Source of the DNA: Microcella flavibacter
GTDB taxonomy: Bacteria > Actinomycetota > Actinomycetes > Actinomycetales > Microbacteriaceae
DNA length: 64,000 nt
Reading direction: 5' to 3'
NCBI RefSeq assembly: GCF_012530535.1
Contig: NZ_CP051299.1
Span: 1,178,001 to 1,242,000, forward strand
In this document: in pieces, positions 55,934-64,000 of the stretch
How positions within the stretch are numbered: the stretch's first letter is position 1
Layout of the letters: the number at the start of each line of letters is the position of its first letter
Program-made: the position numbers and the translations under genes
Notes under the pieces: generated by a model
Database searches by the model: none
What the model was told of the DNA's origin: nothing
What the model saw: only the letters and a program-made list of their open reading frames with translations

Positions 55934-56865
55934 GCGCAGCATCCGGAACCCCCGATCGCGGCCTCGGCGACCCCGCGGCGCCGGAGCACCGCGCCGGCTT
56001 CGTCACCTTCGTCGGCCGCCCCAACGTCGGCAAGTCGACGCTCACCAACGCCCTCGTCGGCGAGAAGGTCGCGATCACCTCGTCGAAGCCGCAGACGACC
56101 CGCCGCGCCATCCGCGGCATCGTGCACCGCCCGCAGGGCCAGCTCATCGTCGTCGACACTCCCGGCATGCACCGCCCGCGCACGCTGCTGGGGGAGCGCC
56201 TCAACTCGGTCGTGCAGACGACGCTCGGCGACGTCGACGTCATCGGTTTCTGCGTGCCCGCCACCGAGACGATCGGCCCGGGCGACAAGTACATCAACGA
56301 GCAGCTCGAGTCGTTCCCGCGCACGCGCAAGGTCGCGATCGTCACGAAGACCGACACCGCCGGCCCGACGCGGGTCGCCGAGCAGCTGCTCGCCGTCTCG
56401 CGCCTGCGCGACTGGGACGAGATCATCCCGCTCTCCGCCGTCACCGGCGACCAGGTCGAGCTGCTGGCCTCTCAGCTGCTCACGCTCATGCCGCTCTCGC
56501 CGCCGCTCTACGGCGACGAGGCCCGCACCGACGAGACCGAGGACGACCGCATCTCCGAGCTCATCCGCGAGGCCGCGCTCGAGGGCGTCAGCGACGAGCT
56601 GCCGCACTCGCTCGCCGTCACCGTCGACGAGATCGACGAGCGCGACGACGGCCTGCTGCAGATCTTCGCCAACGTCTGGGTCGAGCGCGACAGCCAGAAG
56701 GGCATCATCATCGGCCACCGCGGTGCCCGACTCGGCGAGGTTGGCGCGCGCGCCCGCGCCGAGATCGAGGCGCTGCTCGGCCGCCGCGTTTTCCTCAAGC
56801 TGCACGTCAAGGTCGCCAAGGAGTGGCAGCGCGACCCGAAGCAGCTGGGGCGGCTCGGGTTCTAG
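55930..56865 (+). CDS. era: GTPase Era
   Basis: The 311-residue GTPase has GRPNVGKST (G1), SKPQTTRRAIRG (G2), DTPGMHRPR (G3) and the KH domain (GIIIGHRGARLGEVGARARAEI). The G4 motif is TKTD instead of NKTD, a substitution worth checking. Era binds 16S rRNA and helps 30S maturation. recO, which often follows era in Actinobacteria, is not next to it; a 381-bp gap and a two-component operon follow. Confidence 0.93.
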   Translation: MSAASGTPDRGLGDPAAPEHRAGFVTFVGRPNVGKSTLTNALVGEKVAITSSKPQTTRRAIRGIVHRPQGQLIVVDTPGMHRPRTLLGERLNSVVQTTLGDVDVIGFCVPATETIGPGDKYINEQLESFPRTRKVAIVTKTDTAGPTRVAEQLLAVSRLRDWDEIIPLSAVTGDQVELLASQLLTLMPLSPPLYGDEARTDETEDDRISELIREAALEGVSDELPHSLAVTVDEIDERDDGLLQIFANVWVERDSQKGIIIGHRGARLGEVGARARAEIEALLGRRVFLKLHVKVAKEWQRDPKQLGRLGF

Positions 56866-57246
56866 ACGCGGCCGGATCTCGGCCGGCGCCGCGCATCCCG
56901 GGGCGCACGTCGCTCGCGCTGCGCCGCCCCGGCGTCGCCTGTCCGGCGTCGCCCCGGCGCCGCCCGTCCGGCGCCGCCTGTTCGTTCGTTCGGACGCGCG
57001 GTCGTGGAACGCGGCGGGTCGCGCCTGCCGTGCGGCGTGTCACGGCCCGAGCCCGCACGACGATGCGCCTTCGGTCGCCGGGCTCGACTCCTCTCCCGGC
57101 CGGATGTCCGCCGGGCGCGGAGCGTCGGAGCGCCGCGCCGATGGCGGTCATCCGTGCCCGGCGTGTCGGACTGATGACCGCGCTGCATGGACACCGACGC
57201 TCGGCTCGCGCGGTCCGCGACGCCGACGGGATGGACGGGGGCGGTA
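56866..57246. other. 381-bp gap with an imperfect 25-bp direct repeat
   Basis: I see no gene here. Two adjacent 25-bp units (56926-56950 and 56951-56975) of the form GCCCCGGCGYCGCCYGTCCG lie near the start, with a third partial copy after. Long open frames on both strands look like GC-driven shadows, without start signals or protein-like composition. Confidence 0.5.
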
Positions 57247-57939
57247 CTACCGTCGCGGCAGCAGCCCGTGGTCGTGCGCGTAGAGCACGACCTGCACGCG
57301 GTCGCGCAGGGCCAGCTTCGCCAGGATGCGCCCGACGTGCGACTTCACCGTCGCCTCGCTGACGAACTCGCGGGCGGCGATCTCGGCGTTGCTCAGGCCC
57401 GCGGCGACGGCGGCGAAGATCTCGCGCTCGCGCGGACTGAGTCCGTCGAGCGCTCCGGCATCGGCGGCGCGGCAGGCGGGGGCGGGATGCCCGGCTCGAG
57501 CATCCACGTGGGCCAGCAGGTCGCCGATCGCCCCCGGCGCGACAACCGCGTGCCCGCCGTGCACGGCCCGGATCGCGGCGAGCAGGAACTCGGGCTCGGC
57601 GTCCTTGAGCAGGAACCCGCTGGCCCCCGCGCGGATCGCGCGCAGCGCGGCGTCGTCGAGGTCGAAGGTCGTCAGCACGATCACGCGCGGCGGGGTGCGG
57701 CCGGCCTCGGCGGCATCGCGCAGGATGCCCGCCGTGCCCGCGATGCCGTCGGTGCCGGGCATCCGGATGTCCATGAGCACGACGTCCGGCGCGGTCTCCG
57801 CCGCCGTCACCGCGGCCGCGCCGTCGCCGGCCTCGCCGACCACGTGCAGGTCGGGTTGCGAGTCGACGAGCATCGCCATGCCGCGGCGGAACAGCTGCTG
57901 ATCGTCGACGAGCAGCACGCCGATCCCGTGCGGGCTCAT
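57247..57939 (-). CDS. NarL/FixJ-family response regulator
   Basis: The 230-residue protein has a receiver domain (GVLLVDDQQLFRRGMAML, phospho-acceptor D57 in VVLMDIRMPGTDG, VIVLTTFDLDD) and a LuxR-type helix-turn-helix (LSPREREIFAAVAAGLSNAE, VSEATVKSHVGRILAKL). Its signal is unknown. ATG 57939 overlaps the stop of the 53-aa micro-ORF by 4 nt, which itself overlaps the kinase stop, so all three are coupled. Confidence 0.92.
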   Translation of the reverse strand: MSPHGIGVLLVDDQQLFRRGMAMLVDSQPDLHVVGEAGDGAAAVTAAETAPDVVLMDIRMPGTDGIAGTAGILRDAAEAGRTPPRVIVLTTFDLDDAALRAIRAGASGFLLKDAEPEFLLAAIRAVHGGHAVVAPGAIGDLLAHVDARAGHPAPACRAADAGALDGLSPREREIFAAVAAGLSNAEIAAREFVSEATVKSHVGRILAKLALRDRVQVVLYAHDHGLLPRR

Positions 57940-58097
57940 CGGGCGATCGCCCGTCCGAGGAAGAAGGGCAGCGCGGTCGCGAGATCGCCGCGGCGGCGCG
58001 GCACGATCATCACGATGATGCGCACGGCGGTCGGGGCCGGCGCGGGGGAGTCGGCAGGGGAGCGCGGCGCGGGGGTGTGGGACGCGGTGGCGGTCAT
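57936..58097 (-). CDS. 53-aa micro-ORF inside the two-component operon
   Basis: ATG 58097 to TGA 57936 encodes MTATASHTPAPRSPADSP..., a Pro/Ala-rich N-terminal half followed by TAVRIIVMIVPRRRGDLATA and LPFFLGRAIAR. It overlaps the stop of the kinase by 4 nt (ATGA) and the start of the response regulator by 4 nt (ATGA), a spacing that is unlikely by chance. No family was recognised. The short hydrophobic VRIIVMIV segment before a basic patch could contact membrane or kinase. Confidence 0.6.
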   Translation of the reverse strand: MTATASHTPAPRSPADSPAPAPTAVRIIVMIVPRRRGDLATALPFFLGRAIAR

Positions 58098-59377
58098 GAG
58101 CGCGCCCCGCTCTCGAGCTCCAATGTGGGCGTCGTATCGCGCGGATCCGGTCGCTGAGCCTGCCCGGCCGGGTCGTCACCGGGAGACGGGGGCACGTCGA
58201 GCGTCGACTCGGCCCCCGCCGGCTCCAGGGGTAGGCGAGCCCGCACGCGGACGACGTCGCCGTGGTGGATGCTCAGCTCGCCCCCGGCGAGGGCGGCGCG
58301 CTCGCGCATCCCGTCGATGCCGTGACCCGAGGCCGGGTCGCCCGCCCGGATGGCGTCGACGCGCGCCGGGTTCGTCACCACGAGGTCGAGAGCGGTCGCG
58401 CCCCACTCGAGCTCGAGCACCGCCGTGCCGTCGCCGTGGCGCAGGGCGTTCGTCAGGGCCTCCTGCGTGATGCGGTAGAGCGCGAGCTGCCGCGCCCCGG
58501 TGAGCCGGCCCCGGTCGCCGAACTCGCGGGTCTCGAGCGCGAGTCCGGAGTCGCGCATCGCGGCGAGCAGCCCGTCGAGGTCGGCGAGGCCGGGCTGAGG
58601 TCCGGCCTCCTGGGTGTGGCGCAGCTCGGTGAGCAGCACGCGCACGTCGGCGAGCGCGTCACGGGCCGAACGGGCGATCGTCTCGAAGGCCTCGGCGGCC
58701 TGCGCGTCGCGGCTCGCCGTCGCGTAGCGCGCGCCGTCGGCCTGAGCGATGACGACCGTGAGCGAGTGGGCGACGATGTCGTGCACGTCGCGGGCGACCC
58801 GCGAGCGCTCGGCCTCGAGGTCGGCGCGGGTGAGCGCGGCGTCGCGCTCGGTGCTCACCGTCTCGACGACCTCGGTGAGGGCGCGTCGCCGGTTCGCGGC
58901 GATGACGAGCTCGCCGCCGACGACGGCGGCTGCCGGTGCGACGAGGGCGATGAGGCTCAGCGGGCCTAGCCCGTACCCCGTCACGAAGATGCCGCCGCCC
59001 ACGTAGACGACCGTGAGGATGCCGCCGATGATGCGCCCGGTCCAGCGCGTGCGCTTCTCGCCGTAGGCGACGGCACCGAAGATCGAGAGGTACACCGGGA
59101 GCCAGATCGCCCCGTTCGGCGTTCCGCCGCCGTAGCCCACCACCATGAGCAGCGGCATCGGGGTGAGGGCGGCAATGAGCGCCGGCAGCGGCGCGATCCT
59201 GTGCAGCGCGATGCCCGCCCCCAGCGGCAGCAGCACGAGGCCGACGGCCGGGGAACCGGTGAACGATACGGCGTAGTACGCCACCGTGAGCGAGAAGAGC
59301 GCGCCGAGGGAGATCTCCGTGACGAGCAGCCGTTGCTCGGCGCGCTCACTGAGCCGGGCGAGGAGTCGATCGAACAT
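58094..59377 (-). CDS. Sensor histidine kinase (HisKA_3 type)
   Basis: The 427-residue protein has several N-terminal membrane segments (about 22-160), the dimerisation/phosphoacceptor helix SRVARDVHDIVAHSL with H199, and an HATPase domain (YRITQEALTNALRHGDG, GHGIDGMRERAALAGGEL). It phosphorylates the NarL-type regulator downstream. ATG 59377 lies 7 nt after TAGCGT, a leaderless pattern. The C-terminal tail of about 45 residues is Pro/Asp-rich and probably disordered. The sensed signal is unknown. Confidence 0.9.
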   Translation of the reverse strand: MFDRLLARLSERAEQRLLVTEISLGALFSLTVAYYAVSFTGSPAVGLVLLPLGAGIALHRIAPLPALIAALTPMPLLMVVGYGGGTPNGAIWLPVYLSIFGAVAYGEKRTRWTGRIIGGILTVVYVGGGIFVTGYGLGPLSLIALVAPAAAVVGGELVIAANRRRALTEVVETVSTERDAALTRADLEAERSRVARDVHDIVAHSLTVVIAQADGARYATASRDAQAAEAFETIARSARDALADVRVLLTELRHTQEAGPQPGLADLDGLLAAMRDSGLALETREFGDRGRLTGARQLALYRITQEALTNALRHGDGTAVLELEWGATALDLVVTNPARVDAIRAGDPASGHGIDGMRERAALAGGELSIHHGDVVRVRARLPLEPAGAESTLDVPPSPGDDPAGQAQRPDPRDTTPTLELESGARS

Positions 59378-59430
59378 GGTCGTCACGCTAAGCCCCGAGC
59401 CGCTCCGAACGGGCGGGACTCGAGCGGATG

Positions 59431-59460
59431 TCATCCTCAGGGATGAGGGGGTTCATCCCT
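59431..59460 (-). promoter_or_regulatory. Inverted-repeat array upstream of the two-component operon
   Basis: TCATCC-TCAG-GGATGA (59431-59446) shares its right arm with AGGGATGA-N6-TCATCCCT (59439-59460). Three half-sites of the same sequence lie 41-70 bp upstream of the -10 of the kinase gene. This layout fits binding sites for the NarL-type regulator and autoregulation. Confidence 0.6.
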
Positions 59461-59530
59461 GCGGCGGCCCGCGCCGCGCATCCCGGACCGCCGTTCGCGA
59501 CCCGCCGAGACCCGGGTGTACCCTGAAACC

Positions 59531-59572
59531 GTGTTCGGTCAGCTTCTTCTTCGCTGCCGCGACGAGGTCTAG
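59531..59572 (+). CDS. leuA leader peptide (13 aa)
   Basis: GTG TTC GGT CAG CTT CTT CTT CGC TGC ... TAG encodes VFGQLLLRCRDEV with three consecutive CTT leucine codons, a rare codon in this GC-rich genome. TACCCT (59519-59524) lies six bases before the GTG. A ribosome stalled at these codons when Leu-tRNA is scarce would affect the hairpin that overlaps the end of the peptide. Confidence 0.75.
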   Translation: MFGQLLLRCRDEV

Positions 59573-59594
59573 CCCTTAGCCTCCCTCGTCGCGG
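59557..59594 (+). promoter_or_regulatory. leuA attenuator hairpin
   Basis: CCGCGACGAGG (59557-59567), a 16-nt loop and CCTCGTCGCGG (59584-59594) form an 11-bp perfect stem. The left arm lies inside the leader peptide, directly after the three Leu codons. A downstream CGTCGTCGG (59600-59608) could pair with part of the same arm as an alternative. No U-tract is seen, so the mechanism may act on translation or Rho-dependent termination. Confidence 0.65.
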
Positions 59595-59611
59595 AGTTCG
59601 TCGTCGGCTGA

Positions 59612-61405
<1,794 letters not shown>

Positions 61406-61469
61406 GCCGCACGGGCGCGGGCGCTCGCTCGCGCGTGGGGTCGCTCGCGGCTGCGGAGCTCACCCCTGT

Positions 61470-61567
61470 GTCGACAACTCAGGAACCTCCGCCGCGGTCT
61501 GCCCGCTGACCCGCGCAGGCCCGGGTGCGCCGTCGCGCGCTCAGCAGGATTCTCCTGAGTTGTCGAC
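61470..61567. repeat. Palindromic repeat element, copy B (98 bp)
   Basis: Bounded by GTCGACAACTCAGGA (61470-61484) and TCCTGAGTTGTCGAC (61553-61567). The interior differs from copy A except for a GGGTGCGC core (61523-61530). It lies between convergent leuA and the P-loop gene, whose stop codon is inside it. Confidence 0.9.
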
Positions 61568-62146
61568 GTGGGAGGCCGGGCCGAGGGCTCGCAGGAGCAT
61601 CCGAGCGTCGCGCCGGCGGCGGAGCCGGATGATTGCGACATGCGGCGCCGTCGTTTCCAGCGCCGCGATCAGCGGCGCGTACTTCCGCCGCGTCGCGACG
61701 GACCACCGGATCACGCCCTCGGGGTTCAGCAGTGCGTGCCGGAGGCCGGGCTCCACGTTCCCGTTCCACAGCTCCGTGCGGCGCCGGCGCCGCTGGGCCG
61801 TCCGTCGCACGACGCGAGCGAGCACGAGCGGGAAGGGCAGGTCGAGCCAGACGAGCACGGTGGCCCGAGCGACGACGAGGTCGCGGGCGCGCCGGTACTG
61901 CCACTCGGTGATCCAGCGGTCTTCGGCGACGAAGGCTCTGGCGTCGTCGAGGAACTCCGGTCTCGACGTCCACCCGGCGCCCCAGTGCAGGGCGTCGATC
62001 TCGACGTGGGGGATCCCCGTGCGCGCGCTGATCTCTCGCGCGAGCGTCGACTTGCCCGCACCGGACGCGCCGGCGATGACGACGCGCGCGTCTCCGGCCC
62101 GCATCGTGACGAGCGCCCGCTCGGGAAGGCGCAGTGGCGGAGGCAC
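61541..62146 (-). CDS. P-loop NTPase, adenylate-kinase-like (FlaR/topology-modulation family)
   Basis: The 201-residue protein has the Walker A motif VVIAGASGAGKSTLAREISAR and the family segment HVEIDALHWGAGWTSRPEF. This is a nucleotide kinase-like family once linked to DNA topology; the substrate is unknown. GTG 62146 lies 7 nt after TACATT (62159-62154), and the -35-like TCGACA 17 bp further up belongs to repeat copy C. The C-terminus (HVDNSGESC) is encoded by repeat copy B. The gene is thus enclosed by the two repeats. Confidence 0.8.
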   Translation of the reverse strand: MPPPLRLPERALVTMRAGDARVVIAGASGAGKSTLAREISARTGIPHVEIDALHWGAGWTSRPEFLDDARAFVAEDRWITEWQYRRARDLVVARATVLVWLDLPFPLVLARVVRRTAQRRRRRTELWNGNVEPGLRHALLNPEGVIRWSVATRRKYAPLIAALETTAPHVAIIRLRRRRDARMLLRALGPASHVDNSGESC

Positions 62147-62177
62147 GCCCCAGAATGTAGGCGAGAACCCGCTGCCT

Positions 62178-62275
62178 GTCGACAACTCAGGAACTTCGTC
62201 AAGCGGCAGCGGCCCGACAGGCGCGGGTTCGGGCTTCGACCGGCGTGACTTGCGTGGATCTCCTGAGTTGTTGAC
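62178..62275. repeat. Palindromic repeat element, copy C (98 bp)
   Basis: Bounded by GTCGACAACTCAGGA (62178-62192) and TCCTGAGTTGTTGAC (62261-62275; one mismatch). It has the same length as copy B. Its left end lies just upstream of the P-loop gene and provides a -35-like TCGACA on the complement. An inner CAGGCGCGGGTTCG corresponds to CAGGCCCGGGTGCG in copy B. Confidence 0.9.
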
Positions 62276-62322
62276 ACGGGCGCCGGATGACCCGGCTCGC
62301 GCAGGCCCGCGCGGGCGGAAGC

Positions 62323-63189
62323 TCAGCGTCGGGCGCGGCTCGCACCCGGGATGGGGGAGCGGCGGCGGCCGCGCACCGGCTCGGGCGCGGGCCGCACGAT
62401 GCGGATCGCTCCCGTGCGGGCGCGCTCGACGAGGCCCGGGCTCTCGTCCGGCTCGTCGACCGGCGGCGCCGCGGTCGTCGGCAGCAGGTGGATGACCCCG
62501 GTCGCGGTCGAGACGGTGCGGCGGCGCGCGAGGCGCGGTCGGGGGATGCGCGGCAGGCGCTCGATGCGCCGCTGCTCCGGCAGCGACCAGCCGAAGAGCA
62601 CCGAGAGGATGCGCACGCCGAAGGTCACGGCGACGCAGATGCCCGCCGCGAGGAACACGGGCACTTCGAGCGCGAGCAGCACGGTGAGCACGGTCGTGCC
62701 CCCCGCGGCCGCGAGCGCGTAGAGCGAGCCCACGTGCATGAGGGCGATGGGCATGGTGAGGAGCAGGTCGCGCAGGATCGATCCGCCCACCGCCGCGAGA
62801 ACCCCCACGAAGACGGCGGCCACCGGGGGCAGCCCGAGGGCGAGCGCCTTCGTGGTGCCGATCGCGCCGAAGAGCCCGAGCGTCAGGGCGTCGAGCGCGG
62901 TGATGAGCAGGCCCAATCGGGAGAAGAGGCGTTCGAGGAGCATCCCGAGCAGGGCGGCGGCCGTGGCGACGGTGAGGTACCAGTTGCTGGCGAGCGGGGC
63001 GAGCGGCTGGTCGAGGAGGATGTCGCGCAGCAGACCACCGCCGAAGCCGGTCGCGATGCCGATGAGGGCGACGCCGAGGAGGTCGAGCCGCCGGTCGCGG
63101 AACTGCGCCGCGAAGAGCGCGCCCTGGAGCGCTCCGATGCCCACGGCGAGCAGGTCGGCCCAGAGCGGGATCACGAAGAGGGCGGTCAC
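62323..63189 (-). CDS. TRIC-type trimeric cation channel family protein (YicG/UPF0126-like)
   Basis: The 288-residue protein has seven predicted helices in two repeats, each with the family motif: GFGGGLLRDILLDQPL and AVGGSILRDLLLTMPI. TRIC proteins conduct monovalent cations such as K+. After the usual 200-residue domain comes an unusual 85-residue tail rich in Arg and Pro (LPRIPRPRLARRR), likely cytoplasmic. GTG 63189 is the start. Upstream is repeat C on its 3' side and the NrtR-type gene in divergent orientation. Confidence 0.85.
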   Translation of the reverse strand: MTALFVIPLWADLLAVGIGALQGALFAAQFRDRRLDLLGVALIGIATGFGGGLLRDILLDQPLAPLASNWYLTVATAAALLGMLLERLFSRLGLLITALDALTLGLFGAIGTTKALALGLPPVAAVFVGVLAAVGGSILRDLLLTMPIALMHVGSLYALAAAGGTTVLTVLLALEVPVFLAAGICVAVTFGVRILSVLFGWSLPEQRRIERLPRIPRPRLARRRTVSTATGVIHLLPTTAAPPVDEPDESPGLVERARTGAIRIVRPAPEPVRGRRRSPIPGASRARR

Positions 63190-63214
63190 CTCGTCAGTCT
63201 GCCAGTGCGCTGAG

Positions 63215-63256
63215 CCAGTTCGTGTGCCCGTGACCCGAACTGGTACGATCGGTTCG
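63215..63256 (+). promoter_or_regulatory. Inverted repeats around the promoter of the NrtR-type gene
   Basis: CCAGTTCG (63215-63222) and CGAACTGG (63236-63243) are exact complements 13 bases apart. They are followed by TACGAT (63244-63249, candidate -10) and CGGTTCG (63250-63256). A repressor bound here would cover the promoter. Confidence 0.5.
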
Positions 63257-63311
63257 TGTCGGAGTGACTTTAACCCGGCGTGAACGCGAGCGAGTACGAC
63301 GGGAGGGCGCG

Positions 63312-64000
63312 ATGAGCACCAGTGCAGCATCCATCGATCTCGCCGTGTCGACCGTCATCTTCGCCCTGCGCACCGACGAGCGCGGCGCCTCGAGCGTGTG
63401 GCTGCCCCTCGTGCGCCGCATCCGCGAGCCGCACCTCGACTGCTGGGCGCTGCCCGGCGGCCCGGTCGACGCGCTCGAGAGCCTCGAGTCGTCCGCCCGC
63501 CGCAACCTGCTCGAGACGACGCAGCTCGAGCCCGCGTACCTCGAGCAGCTCTACGCCTTCGGCGACGTCGACCGCTCGCCCGACCGCCGCGTCGTGTCGA
63601 TCGTCTACTGGGCGCTCGTGCGCGCCGAGGAGGCCGAGCGGGTGACCGCGGGCGAGAACGTGCGCTGGTTCGCGGCGGATGCCCTGCCCGAGCTCGCGTT
63701 CGACCACAACCTCATCGTCGACTACGCCCTGTGGCGACTGCGCACGAAGATGGAGTACTCGCGCATCGCGCAGGCGTTCCTCGGCGACCAGTTCACGCTC
63801 GCCGAGCTGCGCGGCGTGTACGAGGCCGTGCTGCAGAAGCCGCTCGACCCGGCGAACTTCCGTCGTCAGGTCGAGTCCTCCGGCGACGTCGTCGCGACCG
63901 ACGAGGTCGTCACCGGCGGCCGCCACCGCCCTCCCCGCCTGTATCGATACGTCGGCGACGTCCAGCTCGTCGACGCCGGCCCGCTCACCCCGAGGATCCC
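63312..64000 (+). CDS. NrtR-type Nudix/winged-helix regulator (runs off right edge)
   Basis: The visible 229 codons show a Nudix fold (VIFALRTDERGASSVWLPLVRR, CWALPGGPVDALESLESS) with a degenerate Nudix box: after G-x5-E-x7 the expected R-E is R-N and E-E is E-T, so hydrolase activity is unlikely. A C-terminal winged helix follows (MEYSRIAQAFLGDQFTLAEL, GGRHRPPRLYRYVGD). This architecture is that of NrtR repressors, which bind ADP-ribose and control NAD synthesis genes. Good ribosome-binding site GGGAGG before ATG 63312. The 3' end is outside the window. Confidence 0.8.
   Translation, partial: MSTSAASIDLAVSTVIFALRTDERGASSVWLPLVRRIREPHLDCWALPGGPVDALESLESSARRNLLETTQLEPAYLEQLYAFGDVDRSPDRRVVSIVYWALVRAEEAERVTAGENVRWFAADALPELAFDHNLIVDYALWRLRTKMEYSRIAQAFLGDQFTLAELRGVYEAVLQKPLDPANFRRQVESSGDVVATDEVVTGGRHRPPRLYRYVGDVQLVDAGPLTPRI

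Noticed and set aside
56866-57246. Possible genes in the gap after era
   Set aside because: Open frames on both strands are Arg/Ala/Pro-rich with no start signals, and the region has direct repeats typical of non-coding DNA.

Overview
The window is a very GC-rich (roughly 70-75% by eye), densely coded chromosome segment with many GTG starts, 1- or 4-nt gene overlaps and actinobacterial families (DUF2510, DUF3516 helicase, DUF3024, DUF1990, NarL-type two-component system). The gene order comEA-comEC-holA-rpsT-lepA and hemW-hrcA-dnaJ-rsmE-HIT-phoH-ybeY-CBS protein-era points to Actinomycetota, and the overall set fits Microbacteriaceae best. That assignment is inference. I see no rRNA, tRNA, CRISPR array, prophage or insertion sequence.

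Layout. 1-14 kb is mostly accessory: a PfkB kinase with a partial DUF429 gene, a DarT-like ADP-ribosyltransferase without its usual antitoxin, an unknown protein, a large RecB-like nuclease/SF1 helicase, a secreted PKD protein paired with a lipoprotein across a local GC dip, a flavin oxidoreductase with an SRPBCC protein, a hydrolase and the first of three DUF2510 membrane proteins. 14-22 kb holds four small acidic, probably disordered proteins around a CPBP membrane protein, a DUF3516 helicase and two more DUF2510 genes. 22-31 kb is housekeeping: pabB, leuS, comEA-comEC, holA and rpsT. 31-47 kb runs lepA, DUF1990, ribF and a transporter, then a ROK gene divergent from a SorC/DeoR regulator-deoC-aldehyde dehydrogenase operon, then panE-like, truB and a dehalogenase/monooxygenase pair. 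46.5-57 kb is the hemW to era run, with hrcA-dnaJ under a recognisable CIRCE operator. 57-64 kb has a NarL-type two-component operon containing a 53-codon micro-ORF, leuA behind a Leu-rich leader peptide and hairpin, a P-loop NTPase between two copies of a palindromic repeat, a TRIC-type channel, and the start of an NrtR-type regulator at the right edge.

How the genes work together. Deoxyribose-5-phosphate is cleaved by DeoC to acetaldehyde and glyceraldehyde-3-phosphate, and the full-length aldehyde dehydrogenase can oxidise the acetaldehyde. A palindrome overlaps the predicted promoter of the operon. HrcA represses its own operon with dnaJ. YbeY, Era, RsmE, TruB, LepA and S20 all serve ribosome or tRNA maturation or function.

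Most of the window is ordinary core genome. The observations most worth checking are the palindromic GTCGACAACTCAGGA element (three copies, one supplying a possible -35 box), the antitoxin-less zinc-finger DarT homologue, the micro-ORF inside the two-component operon, the catalytically incomplete second aldehyde dehydrogenase, the GC dip spanning the lipoprotein/PKD junction, the acidic mini-protein cluster, and the recurrent TANNNT box 6-8 nt before start codons, which suggests leaderless transcripts.
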